From positions 1 to 14,059 of the forward strand of contig NZ_DKLM01000020.1 of assembly GCF_002455975.1 (NCBI RefSeq): a stretch of DNA of 14,059 bases. The letters are read 5' to 3'. Position 1 is the first letter of the stretch, and each line of letters begins with the position of its first letter. The stretch is from Clostridium sp. UBA6640 (GTDB lineage: Bacteria > Bacillota > Clostridia > Clostridiales > Clostridiaceae). The position numbers and the translations under genes were made by a program. Under the pieces are notes generated by a model. That model was not told the DNA's origin, made no database searches, and was given only the letters and a program-made list of their open reading frames with translations. This document shows, in pieces, positions 6,893 through 13,959 of the stretch.

Positions 6893-8002
6893 ATGAAAAA
6901 ATCCAAGGTAAAGCTAGGAGAAATTGATTTTGTATTATTTGCTACTATTTTAATGTTAGTATCAATTGGCGTGGTTATGGTTTATAGTGCTAGTTCATAT
7001 TTTGCAGCTTTTCATCAAAATAATGCAGAATTCTTTTTGTGGAGACAGCTTGCATGGGCATGTTTGGGAACTTTTGGCATGATAATAACTATAAATGTAG
7101 ATTATCATAAATATAAAAGACATACAGGAAAACTTATGATTTTCACAGTAATTGCATTATTACTAGTGTTTCTATTTCCCCCAGTTAACGGTGCTCAAAG
7201 GTGGATAAAGCTTGGACCAGCATCTTTTCAGCCATCAGAAATTGCTAAGTATACAGTGGTGTTATTTACTGCAATGAGTGTTGAACGAAAAGGTGAAAAA
7301 ATTAAGAGTTTTACCAAAGGTGTTTTGCCATATTTATTGATATCTGGATTTTATGCTGGTCTTGTAATTGCAGAGAAGAACTTAAGTATAGCTACAGTTA
7401 TAATGATAGTGACAGTAGGAATGTTATTTGTTGCCGGTACTAAACTTAAATTTATTGGAGGGTTAGTAGGAGGACTAGTAGCATTGGTAGGATTAGCTAT
7501 AAAGATAGAACCTTATAGAATGAGAAGGATAACAGGGTTTTTAGATCCTTGGTCAGATGCGCAAGATACAGGATATCAGTTGATTCAATCACTTTTAGCA
7601 CTGGGATCTGGAGGACTTACAGGAGTAGGAATAGGTCAATCGAGACAAAAATGCTTTTATATTCCTGAGCCTCACAATGATTTTATATTTGCAGTTATTG
7701 GTGAAGAATTAGGTTTTATTGGATGTATGTTCATAATTACCCTATTCATAATATTTTTATGGAGAGGGCTTAGGGCAGCAGTACAAGCGAAAGATGTATA
7801 TGGTAGCTTATTAGCTACAGGTATAACTGCAGTAGTAATAGTTCAAGCACTTATAAATATAGCAGTTGTTACTGTTTCTATGCCTACAACAGGGGTGCCA
7901 CTTCCTTTTATAAGCTCTGGAGGTTCTTCGTTGGTTATAAATATGATGGCGATGGGAATACTTTTAAATATAACTAGGCAAAATGCGTATAGCGGTAAAT
8001 AG
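6893..8002 (+). CDS. ftsW: FtsW/SpoVE-type SEDS peptidoglycan glycosyltransferase
   Basis: A 369-residue polytopic SEDS protein that polymerises lipid II into glycan strands together with a class B PBP. Seen here: GAQRWIKLG (100-108), FQPSEIAK, the extracellular loop with FLDPWSDAQDTGYQ, PHNDFIFA with Asp263 (aligned with the essential aspartate of RodA/FtsW), EELGFIG, and GVPLPFISSGGSS (334-346). Length is very close to B. subtilis SpoVE (366). Next to spoVD, it may serve cortex synthesis as SpoVE; whether it is also the vegetative FtsW depends on other SEDS copies in the genome. The ATG at 6893 follows AGGGGG (6880-6885). The 43-nt gap after mraY holds no visible signal. Confidence 0.92.
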   Translation: MKKSKVKLGEIDFVLFATILMLVSIGVVMVYSASSYFAAFHQNNAEFFLWRQLAWACLGTFGMIITINVDYHKYKRHTGKLMIFTVIALLLVFLFPPVNGAQRWIKLGPASFQPSEIAKYTVVLFTAMSVERKGEKIKSFTKGVLPYLLISGFYAGLVIAEKNLSIATVIMIVTVGMLFVAGTKLKFIGGLVGGLVALVGLAIKIEPYRMRRITGFLDPWSDAQDTGYQLIQSLLALGSGGLTGVGIGQSRQKCFYIPEPHNDFIFAVIGEELGFIGCMFIITLFIIFLWRGLRAAVQAKDVYGSLLATGITAVVIVQALINIAVVTVSMPTTGVPLPFISSGGSSLVINMMAMGILLNITRQNAYSGK

Positions 8003-8046
8003 AGTATATTCAAAAAAATAATAAGCTAGTATTTAAGCTATTTTAT

Positions 8047-8143
8047 ATGATAATGTATTATTGGAACCCGCCATAGATTAACTATGAGCGGGTTTCGACC
8101 TGTTGTTTGATATAAAAACAGGCTAATATCATTGGCTTATCAT
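8047..8143 (+). ncRNA. Candidate structured RNA: three-way junction between ftsW and ftsQ
   Basis: Hand folding gives a compact junction with almost no unpaired bases. Arm 2 pairs 8061-8071 with 8088-8098 (11 bp, two G-U) and continues as 8072-8076 with 8082-8086 past one bulged A, closing a 5-nt loop. Arm 3 pairs 8099-8104 with 8117-8122 and starts at the very next base. The closing stem pairs 8056-8060 with 8124-8128 and 8054-8055 with 8130-8131, and can extend as 8047-8053 with 8137-8143. Only C8123 is left over at the junction. G-U pairs become C-A on the other strand, which favours plus-strand RNA. No T-run follows, so it is not an intrinsic terminator. I do not recognise the family. Confidence 0.5.
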
Positions 8144-8264
8144 TTACTTTTATATGTCAATTTTATTTTTTAAGTCCTAAAATTTCTAGAGTAAATTAAT
8201 GGTTTTGTAATGAATTTTAATGAAATTAATGTTATTATGTAAGTAATGTAATTTTTCATATAAA

Positions 8265-8270
8265 TATAAT
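8265..8270 (+). promoter_or_regulatory. Possible -10 element for ftsQ and downstream genes
   Basis: TATAAT at 8265-8270 is a perfect -10 hexamer, 24 nt before the ftsQ ATG. The hexamer 17 nt upstream (AGTAAT, 8242-8247) is a poor -35, and the tract is A/T-rich, so the call is weak. A separate promoter here would fit the 292-nt gap after ftsW. Confidence 0.3.
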
Positions 8271-8294
8271 GGGTATAGTATAGGTGAAGATAAT

Positions 8295-9098
8295 ATGTCT
8301 AAATTAAAAAAACAACAAGATAGTTATATATTAAAAAACAAAGAAAAATTATTAAATAAAAAAAGAAAGATTAAATCTATTAAAAGAGGTATTTTTTTAT
8401 TTATAGTGTTGACAAGCATTCTAATTACTTTATGTTTAAAATTAAGTTATTTTAATATAGCTTCAATAACTGTTAAAGGGAATGAAAACTTGACTAAAGG
8501 GGAAATAATAGAAAAATCTAATATAAAAGTTGGAGAAAATATATTTACAGTAAAAACTAATAAAGCTATTAGTACTGTGAAGGAAAATCCCTATGTAATT
8601 AATTCGCATATTAAAAGAAAATTTCCTAATGAAATTATTATAACAGTTAAAGAAAGACAAGCTGCTTTTTATAGTAAATTAAATGATGAATTTTACATAA
8701 TTGACAATGAAGGTATAATATTGGATAAAAAGAAGACTATAGAAAATCCTAATTTGGTAAGATTAGAAGGTATAAATCTTTCCAATCCAACTTTAGGGAG
8801 TGAAATTCCTGTGGGAAATAAGAAGAAGTTAAAGGATATTAATACTTTATCTGATATTATATATGATTATAATTCAAAAGATGAGAATGTAAAAATTACT
8901 ATGATTGAACTAAATAATTTTCTTGATATAAAAATTCATTGTAATAATAAAGTTTATATTAAAATTGGAACTGATGATGACATGCCAGAAAAATTAGCAA
9001 AGGCATTTAGTATATTGAAGGATAAACAACTTAAAAATATGAAAGGGTATATTGATGTTAGCTTTGATGGGAACCCAGTAATATATAAGCAGGATTAG
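8295..9098 (+). CDS. ftsQ: FtsQ/DivIB divisome protein (POTRA domain)
   Basis: A 267-residue bitopic membrane protein of the division complex that, with FtsL and DivIC, regulates septal peptidoglycan synthesis. The first 31 residues are strongly basic and cytoplasmic. One membrane segment (about 32-49) follows, then an extracellular POTRA domain (about 53-121) with ITVKGNENLTKGEI, NPYV and KRKFPNEIIITVKER. The beta domain continues to the C-terminus. It is low in sequence conservation, as is usual for this family; the architecture and location carry the call. AGGTGA at 8282-8287 lies 7 nt before the ATG. The stop overlaps the Shine-Dalgarno of the next gene. Confidence 0.85.
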   Translation: MSKLKKQQDSYILKNKEKLLNKKRKIKSIKRGIFLFIVLTSILITLCLKLSYFNIASITVKGNENLTKGEIIEKSNIKVGENIFTVKTNKAISTVKENPYVINSHIKRKFPNEIIITVKERQAAFYSKLNDEFYIIDNEGIILDKKKTIENPNLVRLEGINLSNPTLGSEIPVGNKKKLKDINTLSDIIYDYNSKDENVKITMIELNNFLDIKIHCNNKVYIKIGTDDDMPEKLAKAFSILKDKQLKNMKGYIDVSFDGNPVIYKQD

Positions 9099-9109
9099 GA
9101 GGGGTTTAA

Positions 9110-9829
9110 TTGAAAAAATTTTCATATCAAATTGCGATAGCACTTATATTTCTTCTTTTAGGATATATGTTAACTGCTCAAATTTCAACTATAAATAAAC
9201 AAACAATTCCTACAGATGAAGAAAAGGCTAATCCAGAAATTATAATTGAAAATGAACATTTGAGAAAGCAAAAGGAACAACTTGAAAAGCAAATCAGCGA
9301 TCTAAATGCTAAGGCTAAAGAATTTGAAGAAGCAGCAGCAGGAAGAACTGAAGAAAGTAAAGTTCTTTTAGAAGAATTACAGCAAACCAGATTACAAACT
9401 GGAGCAGTAGATGTAAAGGGAGAAGGCGTAGTTATATATATAACGCCTAAAAAAAATCTATTTGCAAATGATATAAAGTTTAGACCTATGTATGATGAAC
9501 AGTTATTAGGTATAGTTAATGAATTAAATGCAGCAGATGCAGAAGCGATTTCAATAAATGATATAAGATTGACATCACGAAGTGGTATTAGAGATGCTGG
9601 AGATACTATCATCGTAAGCAATGAGAGAATATCTCCTCAGCAGAGGGTTGTAATTAAAGCTATAGGTGATAGAAAGAAGTTAGAGGGAGCTTTAAACTTT
9701 CCAACAACAATACCAGACAGCCTTTCGAAGTTGTGTGATGTAAGATATGAAATTATAGATGAAGTTGTAATAAAGAAAAACAATACAAGCCAAAAGTTTG
9801 ATTATGCAAAACAAGTTGAAAATAAATAG
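9110..9829 (+). CDS. DUF881 family protein (YlxW/YlxX-like), first copy
   Basis: A 239-residue protein of unknown function. One N-terminal membrane segment or uncleaved signal (about 6-22) is followed by a coiled-coil stretch (about 42-95, rich in E, K, Q and L). A DUF881 domain follows, with KGEGVVIYITP (103-113) and the signature around LLGIVNELNAADAEAISIND (ending N150-D151). The coiled coil and fold are expected outside the membrane. DUF881 genes travel with ftsQ/divIB and sbp in Firmicutes, suggesting a division-related role, but no reaction is established. The start is TTG at 9110 with AGGAGG at 9097-9102, 7 nt away, overlapping the ftsQ stop. Confidence 0.85.
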   Translation: MKKFSYQIAIALIFLLLGYMLTAQISTINKQTIPTDEEKANPEIIIENEHLRKQKEQLEKQISDLNAKAKEFEEAAAGRTEESKVLLEELQQTRLQTGAVDVKGEGVVIYITPKKNLFANDIKFRPMYDEQLLGIVNELNAADAEAISINDIRLTSRSGIRDAGDTIIVSNERISPQQRVVIKAIGDRKKLEGALNFPTTIPDSLSKLCDVRYEIIDEVVIKKNNTSQKFDYAKQVENK

Positions 9830-9839
9830 AGGTGATTAG

Positions 9840-10181
9840 ATGGTAGCATTTATAGGTCTGTTAATTGGAGTAATATTAGGAATCGTGTGGAATATAAATA
9901 TCCCTATTAAATTTTCACCATATATATCTGTAGCAATATTTGCTTGTATAGATTCAGTATTTGGTGCAGTAAGAGCTTCCCTAAATAAAGATTTTAAACC
10001 GGATATATTTATATCAGGATTTTTTGGTAATGCCTTATTAGCAGCACTTATGGTATATTTGGGAGAAAAATTAGGTATTCCTATATATTTAGCAGCAGTT
10101 ATAGTATTTGGAGAAAGAATATTTAATAATTTTGCTGTTATTAGAAGACTACTTATGGATAGAGCCAAATTTCATAATTGA
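9840..10181 (+). CDS. sbp: Small basic membrane protein Sbp (DUF1290)
   Basis: A 113-residue hydrophobic protein of unknown function, with three or four membrane segments (about 1-18, 28-46, 57-77 and 79-95) and a short basic tail. The pattern PYISVAIFACIDSVFGAVRA, FFGNALLAA and FGERIFNNFAVIRR is typical of Sbp proteins encoded in the divIB-ftsA region of B. subtilis. GAGGTGA (9829-9835) lies 4 nt before the ATG. It sits between two DUF881 paralogs with gaps of about 10 nt, so the three are almost certainly co-translated and may form one membrane assembly; that last point is inference. Confidence 0.88.
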   Translation: MVAFIGLLIGVILGIVWNINIPIKFSPYISVAIFACIDSVFGAVRASLNKDFKPDIFISGFFGNALLAALMVYLGEKLGIPIYLAAVIVFGERIFNNFAVIRRLLMDRAKFHN

Positions 10182-10190
10182 GGTGATTAG

Positions 10191-10907
10191 ATGCGAACTA
10201 ACGAAGCTACTATATTTTTGTTCATTGCTTCAATTATTGTAGGACTATTGATTTCTATGAATATTGACCTTGGAAAATCCAATGCTTTTTTAGATGTTAA
10301 GCAATATGAACTTGCTCACAATGAAAGAAGAGATTTACAAAGACAAATAAGTGATTTACAAGGAGAATTAAATGAATTAAATAGAAAAATTAAAAAATAT
10401 GAGCATAACTCACAAAACACTTATGGAGTTTTAAGTGAAATAAATAAAGAATTAAATGAAAACAAAATGATTTTAGGTACTGTGCCGCTACAAGGTGAAG
10501 GTATAAGAATTACACTAAATGACTCTCCAGAAGTTAATTTTGGAGGGAACTATCATAAAAGTATGCTAATACATGATGCAGATCTTGTAAAAGTAATAAA
10601 TGAACTTAGAAATGCGGGAGCAGAAGCTATAGCAGTTAATGATTATAGGATAACTTACAATGCATTTGGACTTTGTTGGGGATCCACTGTCAATGTCAAT
10701 GGAATAAAGGTAGTAGCACCTTTTTACATAACTGTTATTGGAAATAAAGATGTGATGACAAATTATTTAGAGACTCAAGAAAATCATGTTAAAAAATTAA
10801 AAAGAAGAAAATGTTATGTTGAAATTGAAACTTTAGATAATGTAGAAATACAGCCATATAATGGTACAATTAAAAGTAATTACCTAGGTGAAGTTACAGA
10901 GAAATAA
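10191..10907 (+). CDS. DUF881 family protein (YlxW/YlxX-like), second copy
   Basis: A 238-residue paralog of the gene at 9110, with the same plan: N-terminal membrane segment (about 6-23), coiled coil (about 38-95) and a DUF881 domain. QGEGIRITLND (101-111) and the LVKVINELRNAGAEAIAVND signature end at N150-D151, the same residue numbers as in the first copy. The loop after it has a Cys-Trp (LCWGS) that the first copy lacks. The ATG follows GAGGTGATTAG, the same 11 bases that precede the sbp ATG. Function is unknown. A 106-nt gap to ylmE follows, with only a weak hairpin. Confidence 0.85.
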   Translation: MRTNEATIFLFIASIIVGLLISMNIDLGKSNAFLDVKQYELAHNERRDLQRQISDLQGELNELNRKIKKYEHNSQNTYGVLSEINKELNENKMILGTVPLQGEGIRITLNDSPEVNFGGNYHKSMLIHDADLVKVINELRNAGAEAIAVNDYRITYNAFGLCWGSTVNVNGIKVVAPFYITVIGNKDVMTNYLETQENHVKKLKRRKCYVEIETLDNVEIQPYNGTIKSNYLGEVTEK

Positions 10908-10965
10908 TATACCATTTTTATGAATTTTTTTGCAGGAATTTTTCAATCTGATGAAGAATATATAA

Positions 10966-10992
10966 AAGAATATTAATTCTTGTTTTAAGAAT
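10966..10992 (+). other. Three-arm mutually exclusive hairpin ahead of ylmE
   Basis: AAGAAT (10966-10971), ATTCTT (10976-10981) and AAGAAT (10987-10992) allow the middle arm to pair with either neighbour. The first pairing is followed by GTTTT, like a very weak terminator. The 6-bp A/T stems are thin, and chance is likely in this base composition. Confidence 0.2.
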
Positions 10993-11013
10993 CACCATAA
11001 GGAGGTCAGAATA

Positions 11014-11673
11014 TTGTCAATTGGACATAATTATGAAGCTATAATGAATAAAATTTCAAATGAGATTACCTTAATTTCTGTATCTAAAACTAAACCTGTT
11101 GAAGATCTAGTTGAAGCTTATGAAGCTGGAGCTAGAGATTTTGGTGAAAATAAGGTGCAAGAGTTAAAGACGAAGTATGAACAATTGCCTAAGGATATAA
11201 GATGGCATCTTATTGGACATTTACAAAGAAACAAGGTTAAATATTTAGTAGGCAAAGTTCATCTCATACATTCATTAGATAGTATAAGGTTAGCGGAAGA
11301 GATAGAAAAACAATTTTCAGCAAATAATGAAATTGCTAATGTACTCATTCAAATTAATATAGGAAGAGAAGCTTCAAAAACTGGAGTTGAGATAGAAGAA
11401 TTAGAAGATTTATTAAATGTTTGTGAAAGCTACAGTTCAATTAAGGTTAGAGGGCTAATGGCTACTATACCTATTGGTGATGAGGAGAGCTGTAGATATT
11501 ATTTTAGTGAAATGAAAAAAATCTTTGATAACTTAAGTAAAAGAAGCTTTAAGAACATATCTATGGAAATTTTATCCATGGGGATGACTCATGACTATGA
11601 AATTGCCATTGAGGAAGGTAGCAATATGATAAGAGTTGGAAAAGGAATCTTTGGCGAAAGGCAGTATAACTAA
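11014..11673 (+). CDS. ylmE: YlmE/YggS family pyridoxal phosphate homeostasis protein
   Basis: A 219-residue cytoplasmic PLP-binding protein of alanine-racemase-like TIM-barrel fold. The family has no known enzyme reaction and maintains vitamin B6 and amino-acid balance. Seen here: SVSKTKP with Lys25 as the PLP-linked lysine, FGENKVQE (43-50), WHLIGHLQRNK (64-74), HSLDS, LIQINIGREASKTG, VRGLMATIP, and LSMGMTHDYEIAIEEGSNMIRVGKGIFG divided over the C-terminal 35 residues. The start is TTG at 11014 behind a strong AAGGAGG (10999-11005). It leads the ylmE-sepF-ylmG-ylmH-divIVA block found in many Firmicutes; 21 nt separate it from sepF. Confidence 0.93.
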   Translation: MSIGHNYEAIMNKISNEITLISVSKTKPVEDLVEAYEAGARDFGENKVQELKTKYEQLPKDIRWHLIGHLQRNKVKYLVGKVHLIHSLDSIRLAEEIEKQFSANNEIANVLIQINIGREASKTGVEIEELEDLLNVCESYSSIKVRGLMATIPIGDEESCRYYFSEMKKIFDNLSKRSFKNISMEILSMGMTHDYEIAIEEGSNMIRVGKGIFGERQYN

Positions 11674-11694
11674 TAATTTAGGAGGTAATCATAA

Positions 11695-12153
11695 ATGGAA
11701 AAGAATATGTTTAACAAAGTTTTAACAATTTTAGGAATGGATGACAATATTGACGAAGAAGAAATGGATGAATTTGAAGAGCAAGAAGAAAATGAAGATG
11801 ATATTGATATAGAAACTTTTGGTTCAACTACTAAAAAACAAAATAAAATTGTAAATATCCACACAGCGACTTCTGCTAAAGTGGTAATAATAAAGCCGCA
11901 AGAATATGATGAAGCAACAGCTATAGTGGACAATTTAAAAAATAGAAAAATAGTTCTTGTAAATATAAACGGTATAGAACAAAAGGTTGGACAGAGAATA
12001 TTAGATTTTTTAATTGGAGCTGTATATTCCTTAGAAGGAGATCTTCAGCAGGTAGAAAAAGGTGTATTTATATTATGTCCTTCAAATGTTGAAGTCACTA
12101 ATGATTTAAAAAGTGAATTATCAAGTAAAGGACTTTTTAGCTGGCCTAAATAA
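11695..12153 (+). CDS. sepF: SepF, FtsZ-associated cell division protein
   Basis: A 152-residue protein that bundles and anchors FtsZ filaments at the membrane. The N-terminus (MFNKVLTILGM, about 5-15) suits the amphipathic membrane-binding helix. A very acidic linker follows (about 17-40, nearly all D and E). The SepF domain runs from about 52 to 138, with VVIIKPQEYDEA, IVLVNINGI, RILDFLIGAVY (Gly108 at the dimer-interface glycine position) and VEKGVFILCP. AGGAGG at 11680-11685 is 9 nt before the ATG. FtsZ itself is not encoded in the window. Confidence 0.93.
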   Translation: MEKNMFNKVLTILGMDDNIDEEEMDEFEEQEENEDDIDIETFGSTTKKQNKIVNIHTATSAKVVIIKPQEYDEATAIVDNLKNRKIVLVNINGIEQKVGQRILDFLIGAVYSLEGDLQQVEKGVFILCPSNVEVTNDLKSELSSKGLFSWPK

Positions 12154-12428
12154 TGGTGGGACAAATGGTAATTAGAATAGTAGATACCTTTTTTGAAGTA
12201 ATTAGAGCTGCAATTTTAATAGAAGTACTATTAACTTGGATACCTAATGGAAGATACAGTAAAGTTGGTAAATTTATAAGAACATTCACAGCTCCAATCA
12301 TGGAGCCAGCAGAAAAAATAAATGATTTATTTTTAAAAGGGTTTGCTATTGATTTTTCTCCTATAATTGCTTACTTTCTAATATATTTTATACAGCAAAT
12401 CATATTGTCAGTATTGGTAAGGATATAA
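12153..12428 (+). CDS. ylmG: YlmG/YggT family membrane protein
   Basis: A 91-residue protein with two membrane segments (about 8-30 and 68-88) around a short loop with RTFTAPIMEP, the YggT-family loop position. YggT proteins are placed with sepF in bacteria and have homologues in plastids; their molecular function is unclear. The ATG at 12153 overlaps the last base of the sepF stop (TAATG), and no good Shine-Dalgarno precedes it, which points to translation by re-initiation after sepF. An in-frame ATG at 12165 (Met5) is the only near alternative, with GGTGGG too close to it. Confidence 0.87.
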   Translation: MVGQMVIRIVDTFFEVIRAAILIEVLLTWIPNGRYSKVGKFIRTFTAPIMEPAEKINDLFLKGFAIDFSPIIAYFLIYFIQQIILSVLVRI

Positions 12429-12429
12429 T

Positions 12430-13212
12430 GTGAATATGATAACAAAAGAAGCTTTTATAAATAGTTTTTTAGAATACGAGAATAATTCAATATCAAAACT
12501 TTACGATCAAATTATTTTAGCTAAAAAAATTAATGGGACAATATACAGCAAAGTTTTTACATACCCTGATATTTATAAAAAACTTAAGAATATGGAGAAT
12601 AATCTACAAATTAAAGTTTATTATAATGGTGTTTTTGAAGAGTTTGATAGAGCAATGTTAGCATTTGATTGTTATGAAGAACCCCATTATTATCCTATAG
12701 ATTTGTTAAAGATATGTAATAAATCTAAATTTAGAAATCTACAACATAAGGATTATTTAGGTGCAATAATGTCTTTAGGAATAAAAAGAGAACTATTAGG
12801 TGATTTAATTCTAGATGAAGAATGTTGTTATGTACCTGTATATAATGAAATTACAGATTTTATTAGACTTAACTTGACTAATATTAATACTTGTCCTTGT
12901 GATGTTGTAATAGTAGATGAACCATTAAAATATGGACCTAAAATTAAATTTGAAGAGAGAACTATAGTAGTTACATCTTTAAGATTAGATAATATGGTTA
13001 GTTCCTTATGTAATGTATCTCGAAGTAAGGCTTTAGAGCTTATAGAAGGTAATAAAATATTATTAAACCATATTGGAATTTTAAAAAAGGATAAATTACT
13101 TTGTAGTGGGGATATATTGACTATTAGAGGTTATGGAAAATTTAAGATTTGTGATTTTATAAACAAAACACAAAGCCAAAGACTTAGAATTTCTATAAAA
13201 AAGTACAATTGA
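12430..13212 (+). CDS. ylmH: YlmH, S4-domain RNA-binding protein
   Basis: A 260-residue cytoplasmic protein. The N-terminal two thirds is the YlmH-specific region with HKDYLGAIMSLGIKRELLGD (107-126). An S4 RNA-binding domain follows (about 183-245) with LRLDNMVSSLCNVSRSKA and KILLNH. In B. subtilis, YlmH binds ribosomal complexes and has been linked to ribosome-associated quality control; that role here is by homology. I take the GTG at 12430, one base after the ylmG stop, with AAGGA (12419-12423) 6 nt away. The ATG at 12436 (Met3) is possible but would leave a 12-nt spacing. Confidence 0.9.
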   Translation: MNMITKEAFINSFLEYENNSISKLYDQIILAKKINGTIYSKVFTYPDIYKKLKNMENNLQIKVYYNGVFEEFDRAMLAFDCYEEPHYYPIDLLKICNKSKFRNLQHKDYLGAIMSLGIKRELLGDLILDEECCYVPVYNEITDFIRLNLTNINTCPCDVVIVDEPLKYGPKIKFEERTIVVTSLRLDNMVSSLCNVSRSKALELIEGNKILLNHIGILKKDKLLCSGDILTIRGYGKFKICDFINKTQSQRLRISIKKYN

Positions 13213-13227
13213 TTAGGGGTGATTTAC

Positions 13228-13830
13228 GTGAGATTAACTTCAATAGATATTAATAATAAAGAATTTAAAAGATCTATGAGAGGATATAATTTAGACGAAG
13301 TTGATGAATTTCTAGAAAAGGTTTCAGAGGATTATGAAAGTGTTTATAAAGAGAATGCTACTTTAAAAGAAAGAATCTCTGTTTTTGAAGATAAGCTAGA
13401 TCATTATTCAAAAATAGAAGCTACAATTCAAAGTACGCTATTATTAGCACAAAATGCTGCTGAACAAGCTAAGATAACAGCACAAAATGAAGCTGAACTT
13501 ATAATTAGAAATGCTAATGAATCTGCAAAGAAGGTTTTAGATAAAGCACATAGCGATGTACTTCAAATTAATGATGAGTTTGATAAAACTAAACAAGAAT
13601 TTTTAAAATTTAGAACTAAATTTAGAAATTTTATGGTAAGTCAGTTAGAAATGTTTGAATCTTTGGAAAAGGATTTTGATAAGAACTATAATATATCAAA
13701 TATTATAGAAGAAAATGTAGAAGAAAAAGGCTTAGATAATTTAAAAGAATCAGATTTAGATAAAGAAAATTTAAATTATGATGCTACAGAACTAGAAGAA
13801 ATAAAGAGCTTTTTTGCTAATAATGATTAA
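13228..13830 (+). CDS. divIVA: DivIVA, curvature-sensing polar scaffold protein
   Basis: About 200 residues. The N-terminal lipid-binding domain (RLTSIDINNKEFKRSMRGY) aligns without gaps with B. subtilis DivIVA. Arg18, part of the membrane-insertion tip, is kept, while Phe17 is Met here. EVDEFLEKV begins the first coiled coil, and a long coiled coil with few prolines runs to about 150, then an acidic tail. DivIVA marks poles and septa and helps place the division site or the sporulation septum. I choose GTG at 13228 because AGGGGTGA (13215-13222) is well spaced before it and the N-terminus then matches the family. An in-frame GTG at 13219 lies inside the ribosome site. Confidence 0.92.
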   Translation: MRLTSIDINNKEFKRSMRGYNLDEVDEFLEKVSEDYESVYKENATLKERISVFEDKLDHYSKIEATIQSTLLLAQNAAEQAKITAQNEAELIIRNANESAKKVLDKAHSDVLQINDEFDKTKQEFLKFRTKFRNFMVSQLEMFESLEKDFDKNYNISNIIEENVEEKGLDNLKESDLDKENLNYDATELEEIKSFFANND

Positions 13831-13858
13831 AATCTCACTTTTACAGTGAGATTTTTTT
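13829..13858 (+). terminator. Intrinsic terminator of the dcw segment after divIVA
   Basis: AAAATCTCACT (13829-13839) pairs perfectly with AGTGAGATTTT (13845-13855) around a 5-nt loop, and T continues to 13858 (seven T in a row). The stem begins within the divIVA stop codon. The A-run on the left also makes it usable for the opposite strand. It is the only convincing intrinsic terminator in the window. Confidence 0.9.
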
Positions 13859-13868
13859 AGCTAAAGTT

Positions 13869-13877
13869 TGGTATAAT
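13869..13877 (+). promoter_or_regulatory. Extended -10 promoter after the divIVA terminator
   Basis: TGGTATAAT combines a TGn extension with a perfect TATAAT (13872-13877). No good -35 is visible, which extended -10 promoters tolerate. Transcription would start near 13884 and run out of the window. The position just after a terminator supports it as a new transcription unit. Confidence 0.55.
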
Positions 13878-13898
13878 ATAAGTATACAGGGAGCTAAT

Positions 13899-13922
13899 AT
13901 GAAAATTTTAAATATACTTTAG
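13899..13922 (+). CDS. Putative 7-codon leader ORF (MKILNIL)
   Basis: The ATG at 13899 follows AGGGAG (13888-13893, 5-nt spacing), and the frame stops at 13920-13922. It would begin about 15 nt into the transcript from the predicted promoter. Four of its seven codons are Ile or Leu, which could suit a leader peptide, but in such A/T-rich DNA this may be chance. It could also be the first codons of a gene that was cut short. No downstream gene is visible in the window. Confidence 0.25.
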   Translation: MKILNIL

Positions 13923-13959
13923 AAAATAAAAGTTCCATAAAATAGTTTAAATCTCTATA

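Noticed and set aside
8061..8098. Strong GC-rich hairpin after ftsW as an intrinsic terminator
   Set aside because: The base of the stem runs straight into CCTG of the next hairpin, with no T-run on either strand. The nearest T-rich tract is over 60 nt downstream of it.
8047..8143. Hammerhead ribozyme or T-box as the identity of the three-way junction
   Set aside because: The hammerhead core CUGANGA and GAAA are not at the junction, and no T-box sequence or antiterminator is present.
9178..9621. 147-codon open frame on the minus strand, inside the first DUF881 gene
   Set aside because: It lies fully antisense to a well-supported gene, has a low-complexity Ser/Cys/Leu-rich product and no ribosome site. 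The same holds for the minus-strand frames at 2016-2342 and 9836-10168.
13219..13227. divIVA start at GTG 13219
   Set aside because: This GTG is part of the AGGGGTGA ribosome site. GTG 13228 gives an N-terminus that aligns exactly with known DivIVA.
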